Source: Caldimonas mangrovi (GTDB taxonomy: Bacteria; Pseudomonadota; Gammaproteobacteria; Burkholderiales; Burkholderiaceae_C). Taken from it: a stretch of DNA of 64,000 nt. The stretch covers positions 1 to 64,000 of the forward strand of contig NZ_JAMKFE010000004.1 of NCBI RefSeq assembly GCF_023721835.1, read 5' to 3'. Shown piece by piece: positions 53,500-62,665 of this stretch. The position numbers and the translations under genes were made by a program. Each line of letters opens with the position of its first letter. Position 1 is the first letter of the stretch. Below the pieces are notes generated by a model. The model ran no database searches and had not been told where the DNA came from. It was given only the letters and a program-made list of their open reading frames with translations.

Positions 53500-53904
53500 T
53501 CAGGCGCTGGCTGAACGCTGGCTGCGGGGAACCGCTGTGTAGGCCGAAACGCCGGACTGCGCCGAGTAGACCGCGTCTTGCGAGCGCGGCAGCAGCACGT
53601 CCATCGCGCGGTCGAGCGCGGCGGTGGCGCGCGCCAAGCTCTCGCGTTGTGCGGCGACCTGGCCGGTCGCGCTCATCAGGCGCTGGCGCAGCGCCGGCGC
53701 GACTGCGCCCTGGCGAGCCGCGAGCCGGAAGGCGTCGACCGCATCCGTCAATGCGCGGTGCAGCTCGGAGGCCGATTGCTCGACGGCAGCGCTGTCACGC
53801 TGCAGCAAGGCTTGCCCGAGCGCCTGCAGGCGCGCTTCCACCGCCAGCACGACAGGTTCGAGCTGGCGTTCATCGGAGATCGGGGCGGCGGTCATGGGAT
53901 GCAT
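53500..53904 (-). CDS. flgN: Flagellar export chaperone FlgN
   Basis: Helical cytoplasmic chaperone for FlgK and FlgL, 134 residues, starting MHPMTAAPISDERQLEPVVL. It has long Ala/Leu/Gln helices (EARLQALGQALLQRDSAAVE, ALRQRLMSATGQVAAQRESL). Identity is supported mainly by its position after flgM and its size. It begins 37 bases after the flgM stop. A second ATG at 53895 is possible. Confidence 0.85.
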   Translation of the reverse strand: MHPMTAAPISDERQLEPVVLAVEARLQALGQALLQRDSAAVEQSASELHRALTDAVDAFRLAARQGAVAPALRQRLMSATGQVAAQRESLARATAALDRAMDVLLPRSQDAVYSAQSGVSAYTAVPRSQRSASA

Positions 53905-53941
53905 TGCACTGGCGGTTGAAGGCGGAAGGAAGGGCGGCGCG

Positions 53942-54256
53942 TCAGTGCGAATTGCTGCGATCCAGCAGTTCGCGGGCGTTGGCGATCAGCTTGTCGGCGA
54001 TGGCTTCCGCATTGATCTTGAAACTGCCATCGGCGATCGACTGACGAACCTGGTTGACCTTCTCGGCGTCGAAATCCGGCGTGCCCGACATCAGGCTTGC
54101 CGCCGTGCTCGACAGCTGCACCGTGGCACTTTCGTTGGCGGGCCCGCCGGTGGCAGCCGGCTTGGCCGTACCGCCGGCTTCGCCGACCCCCGGGCGCGAC
54201 GCAGCGCCGCTGCCGCCATTGACGGCGGGCTTCTCGATGGGGTTGCCGATCTTCAT
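53942..54256 (-). CDS. flgM: Anti-sigma-28 factor FlgM
   Basis: Binds FliA until exported through the finished hook. It has 104 residues and starts MKIGNPIEKPAVNGGSGAAS, the usual FlgM opening. The C-terminal sigma-binding helices read DFDAEKVNQVRQSIADGSFK and INAEAIADKLIANARELLD. A sigma-28 promoter precedes it, giving the expected feedback loop. Disordered Gly/Ala-rich N-terminus. Confidence 0.95.
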   Translation of the reverse strand: MKIGNPIEKPAVNGGSGAASRPGVGEAGGTAKPAATGGPANESATVQLSSTAASLMSGTPDFDAEKVNQVRQSIADGSFKINAEAIADKLIANARELLDRSNSH

Positions 54257-54307
54257 GAGCTTCTCCTTGACCGCTGGGCGGAAGCTTTCCTGTCCGCCAT
54301 GGACGGT

Positions 54308-54334
54308 ATTTCGTCACCGGTGCGCCGGACTTTA
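54308..54334 (-). promoter_or_regulatory. Sigma-28 promoter of flgMN
   Basis: On the minus strand: TAAAGTCC, 11 bases, GACGAAAT. The -35 is a full consensus; the -10 has three mismatches to GCCGATAA. It ends 51 bases before the flgM start. Confidence 0.7.
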
Positions 54335-54365
54335 GGGCTGACCCCGATTTTTTTGAAAGTCCGCT

Positions 54366-55115
54366 TCACAGCCGTATCTCGACGGTTCGTTCCGCGCGCG
54401 CCACGCCCGTCAGCACGCGGCCCGCGTCGGTGCGCACCCGCACCGACTGGCCGTCGAGCCCTGCCATCAGGGCCCGGCCCTCGCCGCTGACTGAAAACCC
54501 GCGCCCGCGCGCCACCACTTTCACAGTGTCGCCCGCCGCAAACCATTGTTTCGGCCGCAAATGGCCGGACCTGAGGGCCTCCCCCGCAGACAGGGGGGTG
54601 GCAAGCTTGCGGCCGACCGCCTGGGACAAGTCCAGCACCGCGGGCGATGGCGAGGCCGCAAGGTCGACCTCGGCGCGTCGCACCATGGACGGCGCGAGCA
54701 GCACGCCGGCCGACAGCGGCGCGCTGGCAACCCAGGCCTCGGCGAACACCCGGACGGTGACGGGCAGGAAGACGTTCCAGCGCTTCTGGCCTTCCACGCA
54801 GCGCACACCGATGCGCGTCGGCCCCCAGGCCTTCAGCCCGGGCGGCAGGTAGGGCTGCATGCGCCGGCAGGGCGCGAGCTTCAGCCGGCTGTCGAACTCT
54901 CCGACCTGGACCTCGACGCGCGTGATGCGGGGCATGCCGGCGCCCGTGCCGTTGGGGCCCGCCTTGGCAGCGTGCGCCTCGGCGAGCGTGCGCACGCTGC
55001 CTTCGATGTCGAGCTCGTCACTGGCCTGGGCGCCCGTCGTCACGAGCGCGCACAGTGTCGCCGCCGCGGCGAAGCGACGGGCGAGGACGGTGAGGGCAGA
55101 CGCGAGGGTTGGCAT
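54366..55115 (-). CDS. flgA: Flagellar P-ring assembly chaperone FlgA
   Basis: Periplasmic chaperone for P-ring (FlgI) assembly, 249 residues. It starts MPTLASALTVLARRFAAAAT, with a signal peptide ending near TGAQAS. A SAF-type domain shows LSAGVLLAPSMVRRAEVDL, and the C-terminus has GDTVKVVARGRGFSVSGEGR and ALMAGLDGQSVRVRTDAGRV, the most conserved FlgA segments. It is divergent from flgB. Confidence 0.95.
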   Translation of the reverse strand: MPTLASALTVLARRFAAAATLCALVTTGAQASDELDIEGSVRTLAEAHAAKAGPNGTGAGMPRITRVEVQVGEFDSRLKLAPCRRMQPYLPPGLKAWGPTRIGVRCVEGQKRWNVFLPVTVRVFAEAWVASAPLSAGVLLAPSMVRRAEVDLAASPSPAVLDLSQAVGRKLATPLSAGEALRSGHLRPKQWFAAGDTVKVVARGRGFSVSGEGRALMAGLDGQSVRVRTDAGRVLTGVARAERTVEIRL

Positions 55116-55306
55116 GGCGAAACTGAATGTGACGGGTTGACTGTAAATAGACCCGGGCCGCGCCAGGCGCCGAATTGGGCGCGTTTTGGCCCGCTATTCG
55201 CGCTCATGTTCCGCTGGCCGATCCAGACAATGGCTGACATCGATACGAGCATCCGCGCCGAGCGGGTGCCCGACTTCCGCAGTGCCAGACCAGAGGGCTG
55301 ATCGCC
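55116..55306. promoter_or_regulatory. Divergent flgA-flgB promoter region
   Basis: These 191 bases drive flgAMN leftwards and flgB to flgK rightwards. At 55187-55201 there is TGGCCCG, four bases, TCGC, with GG and GC spaced as in a sigma-54 promoter but two mismatches. Because FlhDC is present, an FlhDC-dependent sigma-70 promoter is the expected class, so the sigma-54 reading is tentative. Confidence 0.4.
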
Positions 55307-55717
55307 ATGCTCGACCGACTCACCAGTACGCTGAACTTCCAGACGGAAGCGCTCGTGCTTCGCGCCGAGCGGCAACGCCTGATCGCCAGCAACATCGCCA
55401 ACGCCGACACGCCGGGCTATGTCGCGCGCGACATGGACTTCGCCGCGGCGTTGCGCCAGGCGGTGGGCACCGGCGGGACCGGCGCGGCGTCCGCCGTCGC
55501 GACGACGGCGCCAGGACACATCTCCAACACGGTGAACGGCCGGCCTCCGGTCGAGCTGAACTACGCGCAGCCGGCGCAGACCAATCTCGACAGCAACTCC
55601 GTCGACATGGACCGCGAGCGCGCCAACTTCGCCGACAACACGGTGCGCTACGAAGCGACGCTGCGTTTCATCAACGGCAGCGTCAAGACGATGCTGACCG
55701 CCATCACCGGCCAGTGA
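55307..55717 (+). CDS. flgB: Flagellar rod protein FlgB
   Basis: Proximal rod subunit, 136 residues, starting [20 protein letters not shown]. The N-terminal rod motif is [20 protein letters not shown], and the C-terminal one [20 protein letters not shown]. It is the first gene of the flgB-K operon, with flgC 20 bases downstream. The shared amphipathic ends form the coiled D0 domain of axial proteins. Confidence 0.97.
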   Translation: MLDRLTSTLNFQTEALVLRAERQRLIASNIANADTPGYVARDMDFAAALRQAVGTGGTGAASAVATTAPGHISNTVNGRPPVELNYAQPAQTNLDSNSVDMDRERANFADNTVRYEATLRFINGSVKTMLTAITGQ

Positions 55718-55737
55718 GGGCCATCGAGGAGCACGCC

Positions 55738-56142
55738 ATGTCGATGTTCAAGATCTTCAACATCTCCGGCAGCGCGGTCAGCTCGCAGTCGCAGCGGCTC
55801 AACGTCGTCGCGAGCAACCTGGCCAACGCCGACAGCGTGGCCGGCCCCGACGGGCAGGCCTACAAGGCGCGGCAGGTGGTGTTCCAGACCGTGCTGATGG
55901 GCGAGCAGGGCGCCGCCGGTGTGAAGGTCAACCAGATCGCCGAGGACCAGACCCCCGGACGCCGCGTGCACGAACCGCAGCACCCGCAGGCCGACGCCGA
56001 GGGCTACGTCACCTACAGCAACGTCAACGCGGTCGAGGAGATGGTCAACATGATCTCCGCTTCGCGGTCGTACCAGAACAACGTCGAAGTGATGAACACG
56101 GCCAAATCGCTGCTGCTGAAGACGCTGCAGATGGGCCAGTGA
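55738..56142 (+). CDS. flgC: Flagellar rod protein FlgC
   Basis: Rod subunit, 134 residues. It starts [20 protein letters not shown] and has the motif [20 protein letters not shown]. The C-terminus [20 protein letters not shown] is diagnostic. GAGGAG lies upstream of the ATG at 55738. It is followed by flgD 16 bases later. Confidence 0.97.
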   Translation: MSMFKIFNISGSAVSSQSQRLNVVASNLANADSVAGPDGQAYKARQVVFQTVLMGEQGAAGVKVNQIAEDQTPGRRVHEPQHPQADAEGYVTYSNVNAVEEMVNMISASRSYQNNVEVMNTAKSLLLKTLQMGQ

Positions 56143-56158
56143 ACGAGGAACAGCATTC

Positions 56159-56827
56159 ATGAGCACCACCGTCAACGGCAACGTCACTTCCGGCACCACC
56201 GGGCTGGAGAACATGGGGGAGGCGACGTCGACCAAGAAGAAGTCCGAGGTGTCGGCGCAGGACCGCTTCCTGACGATGCTGGTCGCGCAGATGCAGAACC
56301 AGGACCCGCTGAACCCGATGGACAACGCGCAGGTCACCAGCCAGATGGCGCAGATCAACACCGTCACCGGCATCGAGAAGCTCAACACCAGCATCACCTC
56401 GATGATGTCGCAGATGGTGCAGGCGCAGGCGATGCAGGGCGCGTCGCTGGTCGGCCGGGACGTGCTGGTGCCCGGCAGCAGCATGTACATGGTCGAGGGC
56501 CAGGGCCGCGCCGGCTTCGAGCTGGCCGGCAAGGCCGACAAGGTCACCGTCGAAGTGCTCGACGCCAGCGGCAAGGTGCTGGACACCATCGAGCTCGGCG
56601 CAATGGAGCAGGGCCGGCATCACTTCCAGTGGAAGCCCGAGGACGTCGACGATGTGCCCGCAGTCGTGAGCTACCGCATGACCGCGACCTCCGGCCAGAG
56701 CAGCATCCCCGTCACTACCTATACGCGCGACACCGTCGGCGCGGTCAGCGCCAACGGCAGCTCGCTCGAACTCGACCTGTACAGCGGCAGCACGGTCTCC
56801 TACGACAAGGTCAAGGCGGTCGTCTGA
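56159..56827 (+). CDS. flgD: Flagellar hook assembly (cap) protein FlgD
   Basis: Hook cap of 222 residues, starting MSTTVNGNVTSGTTGLENMG. The export/assembly signature is DRFLTMLVAQMQNQDPLNPM followed by DNAQVTSQMAQINTVTGIEK. The C-terminal Ig-like domain reads GAMEQGRHHFQWKPEDVDDV. It ends 43 bases before flgE. Confidence 0.97.
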   Translation: MSTTVNGNVTSGTTGLENMGEATSTKKKSEVSAQDRFLTMLVAQMQNQDPLNPMDNAQVTSQMAQINTVTGIEKLNTSITSMMSQMVQAQAMQGASLVGRDVLVPGSSMYMVEGQGRAGFELAGKADKVTVEVLDASGKVLDTIELGAMEQGRHHFQWKPEDVDDVPAVVSYRMTATSGQSSIPVTTYTRDTVGAVSANGSSLELDLYSGSTVSYDKVKAVV

Positions 56828-56870
56828 CGGCCTGCCAGATCAACGCATTCCATCCGAAAGGACTCGCACC

Positions 56871-58223
56871 ATGGGTTTCCAACAAGGCCTCTCCGGGCTG
56901 AACGCCTCCAGCAAGAACCTCGACGTGATCGGCAACAACGTTGCCAACGCGAACACCTTCGGTGCGAAGACGGCCCGGGCGGAATTCGCCGACGTCTACG
57001 CCGCGGCGATGAACGGCACCGGTGCCGGCAACATCGGCATCGGCGTCGCGCTGAGCACCGTGGCGCAACAGTTCTCGCAGGGCAACATCACGACCACCGA
57101 GAACGCGCTCGACCTCGCGATCAACGGCTCGGGCTTCTTCCAGATCGCCAACGTGGTGCGTGACCCGAACGCGGCGCCGAACGCGACGCCGCAGATGGAC
57201 GGGGCCCCGATGTACAGCCGCAACGGCCAGTTCAAGGTCGACCGCAACGGCTTCATCGTCAACAACCAGCAGCAGGTGCTGCTGGGCTACATGGCCGACA
57301 CCAACGGCATCATCGCGCCGCAGCAGGCCCGACCGATCCAGTTGCCGACGGCCGGCATCAACCCCCAGGCCACCAGCGGCGTGCAACTCGAATTCAATGT
57401 CGACTCGCGAGCGGCCGTCACGGGCCCGACCGCGACCAACATCAACTTCAACGACCCCACCAGCTACAACAACGCCACCTCGGTGACGATGTACGACTCG
57501 CTCGGTCAGGACGTCGCGGTGACCTACTACATGCAAAAGACGGCGGCCAATACCTGGAACGTCTATGCCACCGCCAGCGGTACGCCTCTGAGAACCGATG
57601 GCGGCGGCAACCCTGCACCGGTCGCGACGATCAACTTCCCGACCACCGGCGGCAACCCGACTGCCACCGGCGGCGGCAACATTCAGTACTTCATGGGCGG
57701 CGGCGGCACCTCCACCGACGGCCGCATTCCGCTCGACATTCCCGCCACCACGCGGCCCGACGGCGGCACCACGCTGCCGATCACCGGCGTGGACTTGAAC
57801 ATGGGCAGCGCGACACAGTACGGCACCGTGTTCGGCGTGACCAACCTGACGCAGAACGGGTTCGCGCCCGGCCAGCTGGTCGGCGTGACGATCGACGACA
57901 GCGGCGTCGTCATGGCCCGTTTCTCGAACGGGCAGTCGCGCGCCGCGGGCCAGGTCGAACTGGCCACCTTCCGCAACCCGCAGGGCCTGCAGCCTATCGG
58001 CGGCAATGCCTGGATCGGCACCTTCGCCTCGGGTGACCCGACGCTGAGCGTGCCGGGCTCCGGCAACATGGGCGTTCTGCAGGCGGGCGCCCTGGAAGAG
58101 TCGAACGTCGACCTGACCGGTGAACTGGTCAACATGATCACCGCACAGCGCAACTACCAGGCCAACGCGCAAACCATCAAGACGCAGGACCAGGTGTTGC
58201 AGACGCTGGTGAACCTGCGCTGA
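56871..58223 (+). CDS. flgE: Flagellar hook protein FlgE
   Basis: Hook subunit, 450 residues, starting MGFQQGLSGLNASSKNLDVI, with GNNVANANTFGAKTARAEFA. The C-terminal part has GALEESNVDLTGELVNMITA and QRNYQANAQTIKTQDQVLQ. AAGGA precedes the ATG by eight bases. Length is slightly above the enteric one because of an expanded Gly/Thr-rich middle domain (about 245-300). Confidence 0.97.
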   Translation: MGFQQGLSGLNASSKNLDVIGNNVANANTFGAKTARAEFADVYAAAMNGTGAGNIGIGVALSTVAQQFSQGNITTTENALDLAINGSGFFQIANVVRDPNAAPNATPQMDGAPMYSRNGQFKVDRNGFIVNNQQQVLLGYMADTNGIIAPQQARPIQLPTAGINPQATSGVQLEFNVDSRAAVTGPTATNINFNDPTSYNNATSVTMYDSLGQDVAVTYYMQKTAANTWNVYATASGTPLRTDGGGNPAPVATINFPTTGGNPTATGGGNIQYFMGGGGTSTDGRIPLDIPATTRPDGGTTLPITGVDLNMGSATQYGTVFGVTNLTQNGFAPGQLVGVTIDDSGVVMARFSNGQSRAAGQVELATFRNPQGLQPIGGNAWIGTFASGDPTLSVPGSGNMGVLQAGALEESNVDLTGELVNMITAQRNYQANAQTIKTQDQVLQTLVNLR

Positions 58224-58254
58224 CGTACCGCACCCCTAGACGCCGGAGCCGCAC

Positions 58255-58989
58255 ATGGACCGCATGATCTACCTCGCGATGTCGGGGGCCAAGGCCACGA
58301 TGCAGCGGCAGGAGTCGCTGGCGAACAACCTCGCCAACGTCTCGACGACCGGCTTTCGCGCGGAGCTGCAGGCCTTTCGCGCCGTGCCGGTGCGCGGCGA
58401 CGGCGCCAGCACCCGGGTGTACGCGCTGGAGACGACCCTCGGCCACAGCGACGCGCCCGGCGTGATCACCAACACCGGCCGCCCGCTCGACGTGGCGATG
58501 CAGGGCAATGCCTGGCTGGCGGTGCAATCGCTGGACGGCACTGAAGCCTATACGCGCAACGGCGCGATGACGGTCGGCACCGACGGCACGCTGATGACCC
58601 ACAACGGCCTGGTCGTGCTCGGCGACGGCGGGCCGATCCAGGTACCGAACAACGCCACGGTCGCGATCGCGGCCGACGGCACCGTCAGCGCGAAGGGCCC
58701 GACCGGGCCGGTCACGCCCCTGGGACGGCTCAAGCTGGTCACCCCCGAAGAGCCGCTGCAGCGCGGCACCGACGGCTTGTTCCGCTCGGCGCAGGGAGAA
58801 GACCTGCCTGCCGACCCGAATGCCCGCGTGCAGGACGGGGCGCTCGAAGGCTCGAACGTCAGTGCGATCGACACCATGGTCTCGATGATTGCCGCGGCGC
58901 GGCAGTTCGAGGCTCAGATGAAGATGCTGCAGACGGCCGAACGCAACGAGCAGGCGGCCGGCAGCCTGCTGTCCAACAACGCAACGTGA
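58255..58989 (+). CDS. flgF: Flagellar rod protein FlgF
   Basis: Proximal rod subunit, 244 residues, starting MDRMIYLAMSGAKATMQRQE. FlgF differs from FlgG by this MDRMIY start. Motifs are LANNLANVSTTGFRAELQAF and, near the end, GALEGSNVSAIDTMVSMIAA. GGAG precedes the ATG. Adjacent flgG is 20 bases downstream. Confidence 0.96.
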   Translation: MDRMIYLAMSGAKATMQRQESLANNLANVSTTGFRAELQAFRAVPVRGDGASTRVYALETTLGHSDAPGVITNTGRPLDVAMQGNAWLAVQSLDGTEAYTRNGAMTVGTDGTLMTHNGLVVLGDGGPIQVPNNATVAIAADGTVSAKGPTGPVTPLGRLKLVTPEEPLQRGTDGLFRSAQGEDLPADPNARVQDGALEGSNVSAIDTMVSMIAAARQFEAQMKMLQTAERNEQAAGSLLSNNAT

Positions 58990-59009
58990 AGTAGCAAGGA
59001 GCCGACGCC

Positions 59010-59792
59010 ATGATGCGATCGCTGTGGATCTCGAAGACGGGCATGGAAGCCCAGCAGGTGCAACTCGACCATGTGTCGAACAACCTCGCGAACGCGGCCA
59101 CCACCGGCTACAAGCGGGCCAGTGCGCAGTTCGAGGACCTGATGTACCAGAACCTGCGCCAGAGCGGCGCCAACTCGAGCGAGCAGACCAGCCTGCCGAC
59201 CGGCCTGCAGGTCGGCCTCGGTACGCGCGCAGTCGCCACGGCGCGCAGCTTCGCGCAGGGCAACCTGCAGCAGACCGGCAACACGCTCGACGTTGCCATC
59301 AACGGCAACGGCTTCTTCGAGATCCAGATGCCGGACGGCACCTCCGCCTACAGCCGAGACGGTGCGTTCAAGACCGACGCCAACGGCCAACTGGTCACCA
59401 ACAACGGCTATGCGGTGGCGCCCGGCATCACGGTACCGCCGAACGCGCAGAGCCTCACGATCGCGCCGGACGGTACGGTCAGCGCCGTCGTCAGCGGGTC
59501 GGCCCAGCCGGTCGTGCTGGGCAACCTGCAGCTGGCCAGCTTCGTCAATCCGGGCGGCCTCGAGCCGCGCGGGCAGAACCTGTACACCGAGACGGCGGCC
59601 TCCGGCACGCCGACAGCCGGCACGCCGGGCAGCGACGGCCTGGGCCTGCTGCAACAGGGCGCGCTCGAGACCTCCAACGTCAACGTGGTCGAGGAACTGG
59701 TCGCGATGATCCAGACCCAGCGCGCCTACGAACTCAACTCCAAGGCGATCCAGACGTCCGACCAGATGCTGCAGCGCCTGAGCCAGATCTGA
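59010..59792 (+). CDS. flgG: Flagellar distal rod protein FlgG
   Basis: Distal rod subunit, 260 residues, starting [20 protein letters not shown], with [20 protein letters not shown] and the ending [21 protein letters not shown] diagnostic stretch is [26 protein letters not shown] lies before the start. The length is the usual 260. Confidence 0.98.
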   Translation: MMRSLWISKTGMEAQQVQLDHVSNNLANAATTGYKRASAQFEDLMYQNLRQSGANSSEQTSLPTGLQVGLGTRAVATARSFAQGNLQQTGNTLDVAINGNGFFEIQMPDGTSAYSRDGAFKTDANGQLVTNNGYAVAPGITVPPNAQSLTIAPDGTVSAVVSGSAQPVVLGNLQLASFVNPGGLEPRGQNLYTETAASGTPTAGTPGSDGLGLLQQGALETSNVNVVEELVAMIQTQRAYELNSKAIQTSDQMLQRLSQI

Positions 59793-59809
59793 CGAACCAA
59801 AGACGCAAG

Positions 59810-60490
59810 ATGAACACATCCCGCAAGCTGCTCGTGCCGGCGCTGTGCGCGCTGTCGCTGCTGTCGACCGGTTGCGAGACCCTGGACCCCAAGGTCGAGG
59901 TGGCCGAGCAGCGCACCATGCGTCCGCGGCCGGTGCCCGACGTGCAGGCCAGCAATGGCGCCATCTTCCAGGCGGTCAACTACCGGCCGCTGTTCGAGGA
60001 TCACCGCGCGCGGCTGGCGGGCGACACGTTGACGATCAACATCGTCGAACGCGTGCAGGCCAGCCAGAAGTCGTCGACCACGGTCGACAAGACCGGCAGC
60101 ATCGAGGCCGGCGTCACGGCCCTGCCGTTCCTGAACCCGAATTCGTTCAACCGGGCCAGCGCTTCCGGCTCGTCGTCGAACACCTTCCAGGGCAAGGGCG
60201 GCACCGAGGCGTCCAACAATTTCACCGGCACCATCACGGCCACCGTGATCGAGGTGCTGCCGAACGGCCACCTCGTGATCGCCGGCGAAAAGCAGATCGG
60301 CCTGAACAAGAACGTCGAGGTGATGCGCTTTTCCGGGCGAGTCGATCCCCGCTCCATCCAGGCCGGCAACACCGTGGCCTCGTCCCAGATCGCCGATGTG
60401 CGCATCCAGTACAAGGGCCAGGGCCAGCAGGCCGAAGCGCAGGGAATTGGCTGGCTCGCACGGTTCTTTTTGAGCGTTCTGCCGTTGTGA
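59810..60490 (+). CDS. flgH: Flagellar L-ring protein FlgH
   Basis: Outer-membrane lipoprotein of the L-ring, 226 residues. The signal peptide ends in a lipobox with Cys22 (SLLSTGCETLD). Recognisable segments are SLFEDHRARLAGDTLTINIV-like PLFEDHRARLAGDTLTINIV, NNFTGTITATVIEVLPNGHL and VIAGEKQIGLNKNVEVMRFS. A long frame upstream overlapping flgG is not used. It is 40 bases before flgI. Confidence 0.97.
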   Translation: MNTSRKLLVPALCALSLLSTGCETLDPKVEVAEQRTMRPRPVPDVQASNGAIFQAVNYRPLFEDHRARLAGDTLTINIVERVQASQKSSTTVDKTGSIEAGVTALPFLNPNSFNRASASGSSSNTFQGKGGTEASNNFTGTITATVIEVLPNGHLVIAGEKQIGLNKNVEVMRFSGRVDPRSIQAGNTVASSQIADVRIQYKGQGQQAEAQGIGWLARFFLSVLPL

Positions 60491-60530
60491 TGGCGGTGAC
60501 ACTTTCCTCAAGCTTGAGGAAAGTCCGCCG

Positions 60531-61664
60531 ATGAAGATCACCCCCGAGAAGCTCCTGCGCCGTGCCGTCGTCCTGGCGGCCGTGCTCGCCAGCGCCGCGC
60601 TGTGGTGGCCGGCGTCCGCGCAGGCGTTGCGCATCAAGGAAGTCGCCGCCGTGCAGGGCGTGCGGACCAACCAGCTGGTCGGCTACGGCCTGGTGGTGGG
60701 CCTTGACGGCACCGGCGACCAGACCACCCAGACGCCCTTCACGACGCAGAGCATCGCCGCGATGCTGCAGCAGATGGGCGTGACCATTCCCCCCGGCACC
60801 AACATGCAACTGCGCAACGTCGCCGCGGTGATGGTGACCGCCCAACTGCCCCCCTTCGCCCAGCCCGGCCAGCCGATCGACGTCAACGTCTCGTCGATGG
60901 GCAATGCCAAGTCGCTGCGCGGCGGCACCCTGATCGCCACGCCGCTGAAGGGCGCCGACGGCCAGATCTACGCGCTGGCGCAGGGCAACCTGATCGTCGG
61001 CGGCGCCGGCGCTTCGCAAGGCGGCAGCAAGGTGCAGATCAACCACCTGAGCGCCGGCCGCATCCCGGACGGCGCGACGGTCGAGCGCAGCGTGCCCACG
61101 CCGCTGCAGCATGGCGATCACATTCAGCTGGACCTGAGCGCCGACGACTACAGCACCGCGCGCCAGGTGGTGCAGGCCATCAACCGCGCCAAGGGCGACG
61201 GTGTGGCTGAAGCACTCAACGGCCGCGCCGTGCGCGTGCGCATGCCGCTGGCGGGCGGCGACCGCGTGGCCTTCCTGGCCGATATCGAGAACCTGCCCAT
61301 CGACATGGCGGCGCCGGCAGCGAAGGTGGTGTTGAATGCGCGCACCGGATCCGTCGTGATGAACCAGGCGGTGACGCTCGGCGCTTGCGCCGTCGCGCAC
61401 GGCAACCTGTCCGTGAGCATCAGCTCGACGCCGGTGATCAGCCAGCCGGGGCCGCTGTCGGGCGGCCAGACGGTGGTGGCCGAGCGCGCCGACATCCAGA
61501 TTTCGCAGCAGGCCGGCTCGCTGATCGAGATGCCGGCCGGCACCAAGCTGACCGACGTCGTCAAGGCGTTGAACTCGCTTGGCGCGACGCCGCAGGACCT
61601 GCTGGCGATCCTGCAGGCGATGAAGGCCGCAGGGGCGCTGCAGGCCGAGCTGGAGGTGATTTGA
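60531..61664 (+). CDS. flgI: Flagellar P-ring protein FlgI
   Basis: Periplasmic P-ring subunit, 377 residues. A signal peptide (about residues 1-31, ending PASAQA) is followed by LRIKEVAAVQGVRTNQLVGY and GLVVGLDGTGDQT, the family signature. LRNVAAVMVTAQLPPFAQPG and SLGATPQDLLAILQAMKAAG complete it. Its stop abuts a dispersed palindromic repeat. FlgA assists its assembly. Confidence 0.97.
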   Translation: MKITPEKLLRRAVVLAAVLASAALWWPASAQALRIKEVAAVQGVRTNQLVGYGLVVGLDGTGDQTTQTPFTTQSIAAMLQQMGVTIPPGTNMQLRNVAAVMVTAQLPPFAQPGQPIDVNVSSMGNAKSLRGGTLIATPLKGADGQIYALAQGNLIVGGAGASQGGSKVQINHLSAGRIPDGATVERSVPTPLQHGDHIQLDLSADDYSTARQVVQAINRAKGDGVAEALNGRAVRVRMPLAGGDRVAFLADIENLPIDMAAPAAKVVLNARTGSVVMNQAVTLGACAVAHGNLSVSISSTPVISQPGPLSGGQTVVAERADIQISQQAGSLIEMPAGTKLTDVVKALNSLGATPQDLLAILQAMKAAGALQAELEVI

Positions 61665-61665
61665 T

Positions 61666-61748
61666 GGCCCACCCCCTACGCGCTTCGCGCGCCCCCTTCG
61701 AGGGGGCGACACCAGCAGACCGGCAAAGCCGGATCTGCGGTGTCCGCT
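61666..61748 (+). repeat. Dispersed palindromic repeat, copy 5
   Basis: Plus-strand copy: GGCCCACCCCCTACGCGCTT, CCCCCTTCGAGGGGGC, GACCGGCAAAGCCGGATCTG, then CGGTGTCCGCTCGG. It starts two bases after the flgI stop and lies before flgJ, again inside a flagellar operon. Confidence 0.9.
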
Positions 61749-61785
61749 CGGATATGGCCGCTGCGTTCAAGGCAGGACGGACGGC

Positions 61786-62658
61786 ATGAAACCGGTGAAT
61801 CTGCCGCCGCAGGGCTTGACGAGCGATGTGAAGTCGCTCGACTCGCTGCGCAGCGCCGCCGCGAAGGACCCGAAGGCGGCCATCAAGGAAGCCGCCAAGC
61901 AGTTCGAGGCCGTGTTCATGCAGGAGCTGATGAAGAGCATGCGCGAGGCGACGATGAAGTCGGGCATGTTCGACAGCGAAGGCTCGGACATGGCCAGCGA
62001 CATGCTGGACACGCAGTACGCGACGCAGATGAGCGGCCTGCCCGGCGGGCTGGCCGATCTGATCGCGAAGCAGTTGTCGCGCCAGATGGGCGGCGCCGAG
62101 GCGACCACCAGCGCCGAGCTGACCCGCAGCCTGCCGGCACGCTTTGCCCGGATGCCGCAGGACATCGCGGCGCCGCGCGCACCGGGCCGGCAGGGCGATT
62201 TCCTGCGCGAGCACTGGGACGCGGCGCAGGTGGCGACACAGGAAACCGGCATCCCCGCGCAGTTCGTGCTGGCCCAGGCCGCGCACGAATCGGCCTGGGG
62301 CCAGCGCGAGATCCGCATGGCCGACGGGTCGTCGTCGCGCAACCTGTTCGGCATCAAGGCCACCGGCAGCTGGACCGGCAAGGTGGCCGAGATCACGACC
62401 ACCGAATACGTGGGCGGCCAGCCGCGCAAGGTGACCGCGAAATTCCGCGCCTACGACTCGTACGAAGACGCCTTCCGCGACTATGCGCGGCTGCTGAAGA
62501 ACAACGACCGCTATGCCGACGTGGTGCGACGCGGCCAGACGGCCGAAGGTTTCGCGCAGGGTTTGCAGAAGGCCGGCTACGCCACCGACCCGGCGTACGC
62601 CGACAAGCTCGAACGGATCATCAACACCACACTGCGCCTGCAGCGCGCGGTGATGTGA
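61786..62658 (+). CDS. flgJ: Flagellar rod-capping peptidoglycan hydrolase FlgJ
   Basis: Bifunctional rod cap and muramidase, 290 residues. The rod-cap domain shows AKQFEAVFMQELMKSMREAT. The glucosaminidase domain begins near 135 (GDFLREHWDAAQVATQETGI) and includes AQFVLAQAAHESAWGQREI with the catalytic-type glutamates and NLFGIKATGSW. It ends VMT-free at RLQRAVM, a full-length fused form typical of beta- and gamma-proteobacteria. It is seven bases before flgK. Confidence 0.97.
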   Translation: MKPVNLPPQGLTSDVKSLDSLRSAAAKDPKAAIKEAAKQFEAVFMQELMKSMREATMKSGMFDSEGSDMASDMLDTQYATQMSGLPGGLADLIAKQLSRQMGGAEATTSAELTRSLPARFARMPQDIAAPRAPGRQGDFLREHWDAAQVATQETGIPAQFVLAQAAHESAWGQREIRMADGSSSRNLFGIKATGSWTGKVAEITTTEYVGGQPRKVTAKFRAYDSYEDAFRDYARLLKNNDRYADVVRRGQTAEGFAQGLQKAGYATDPAYADKLERIINTTLRLQRAVM

Positions 62659-62665
62659 GGACGCC

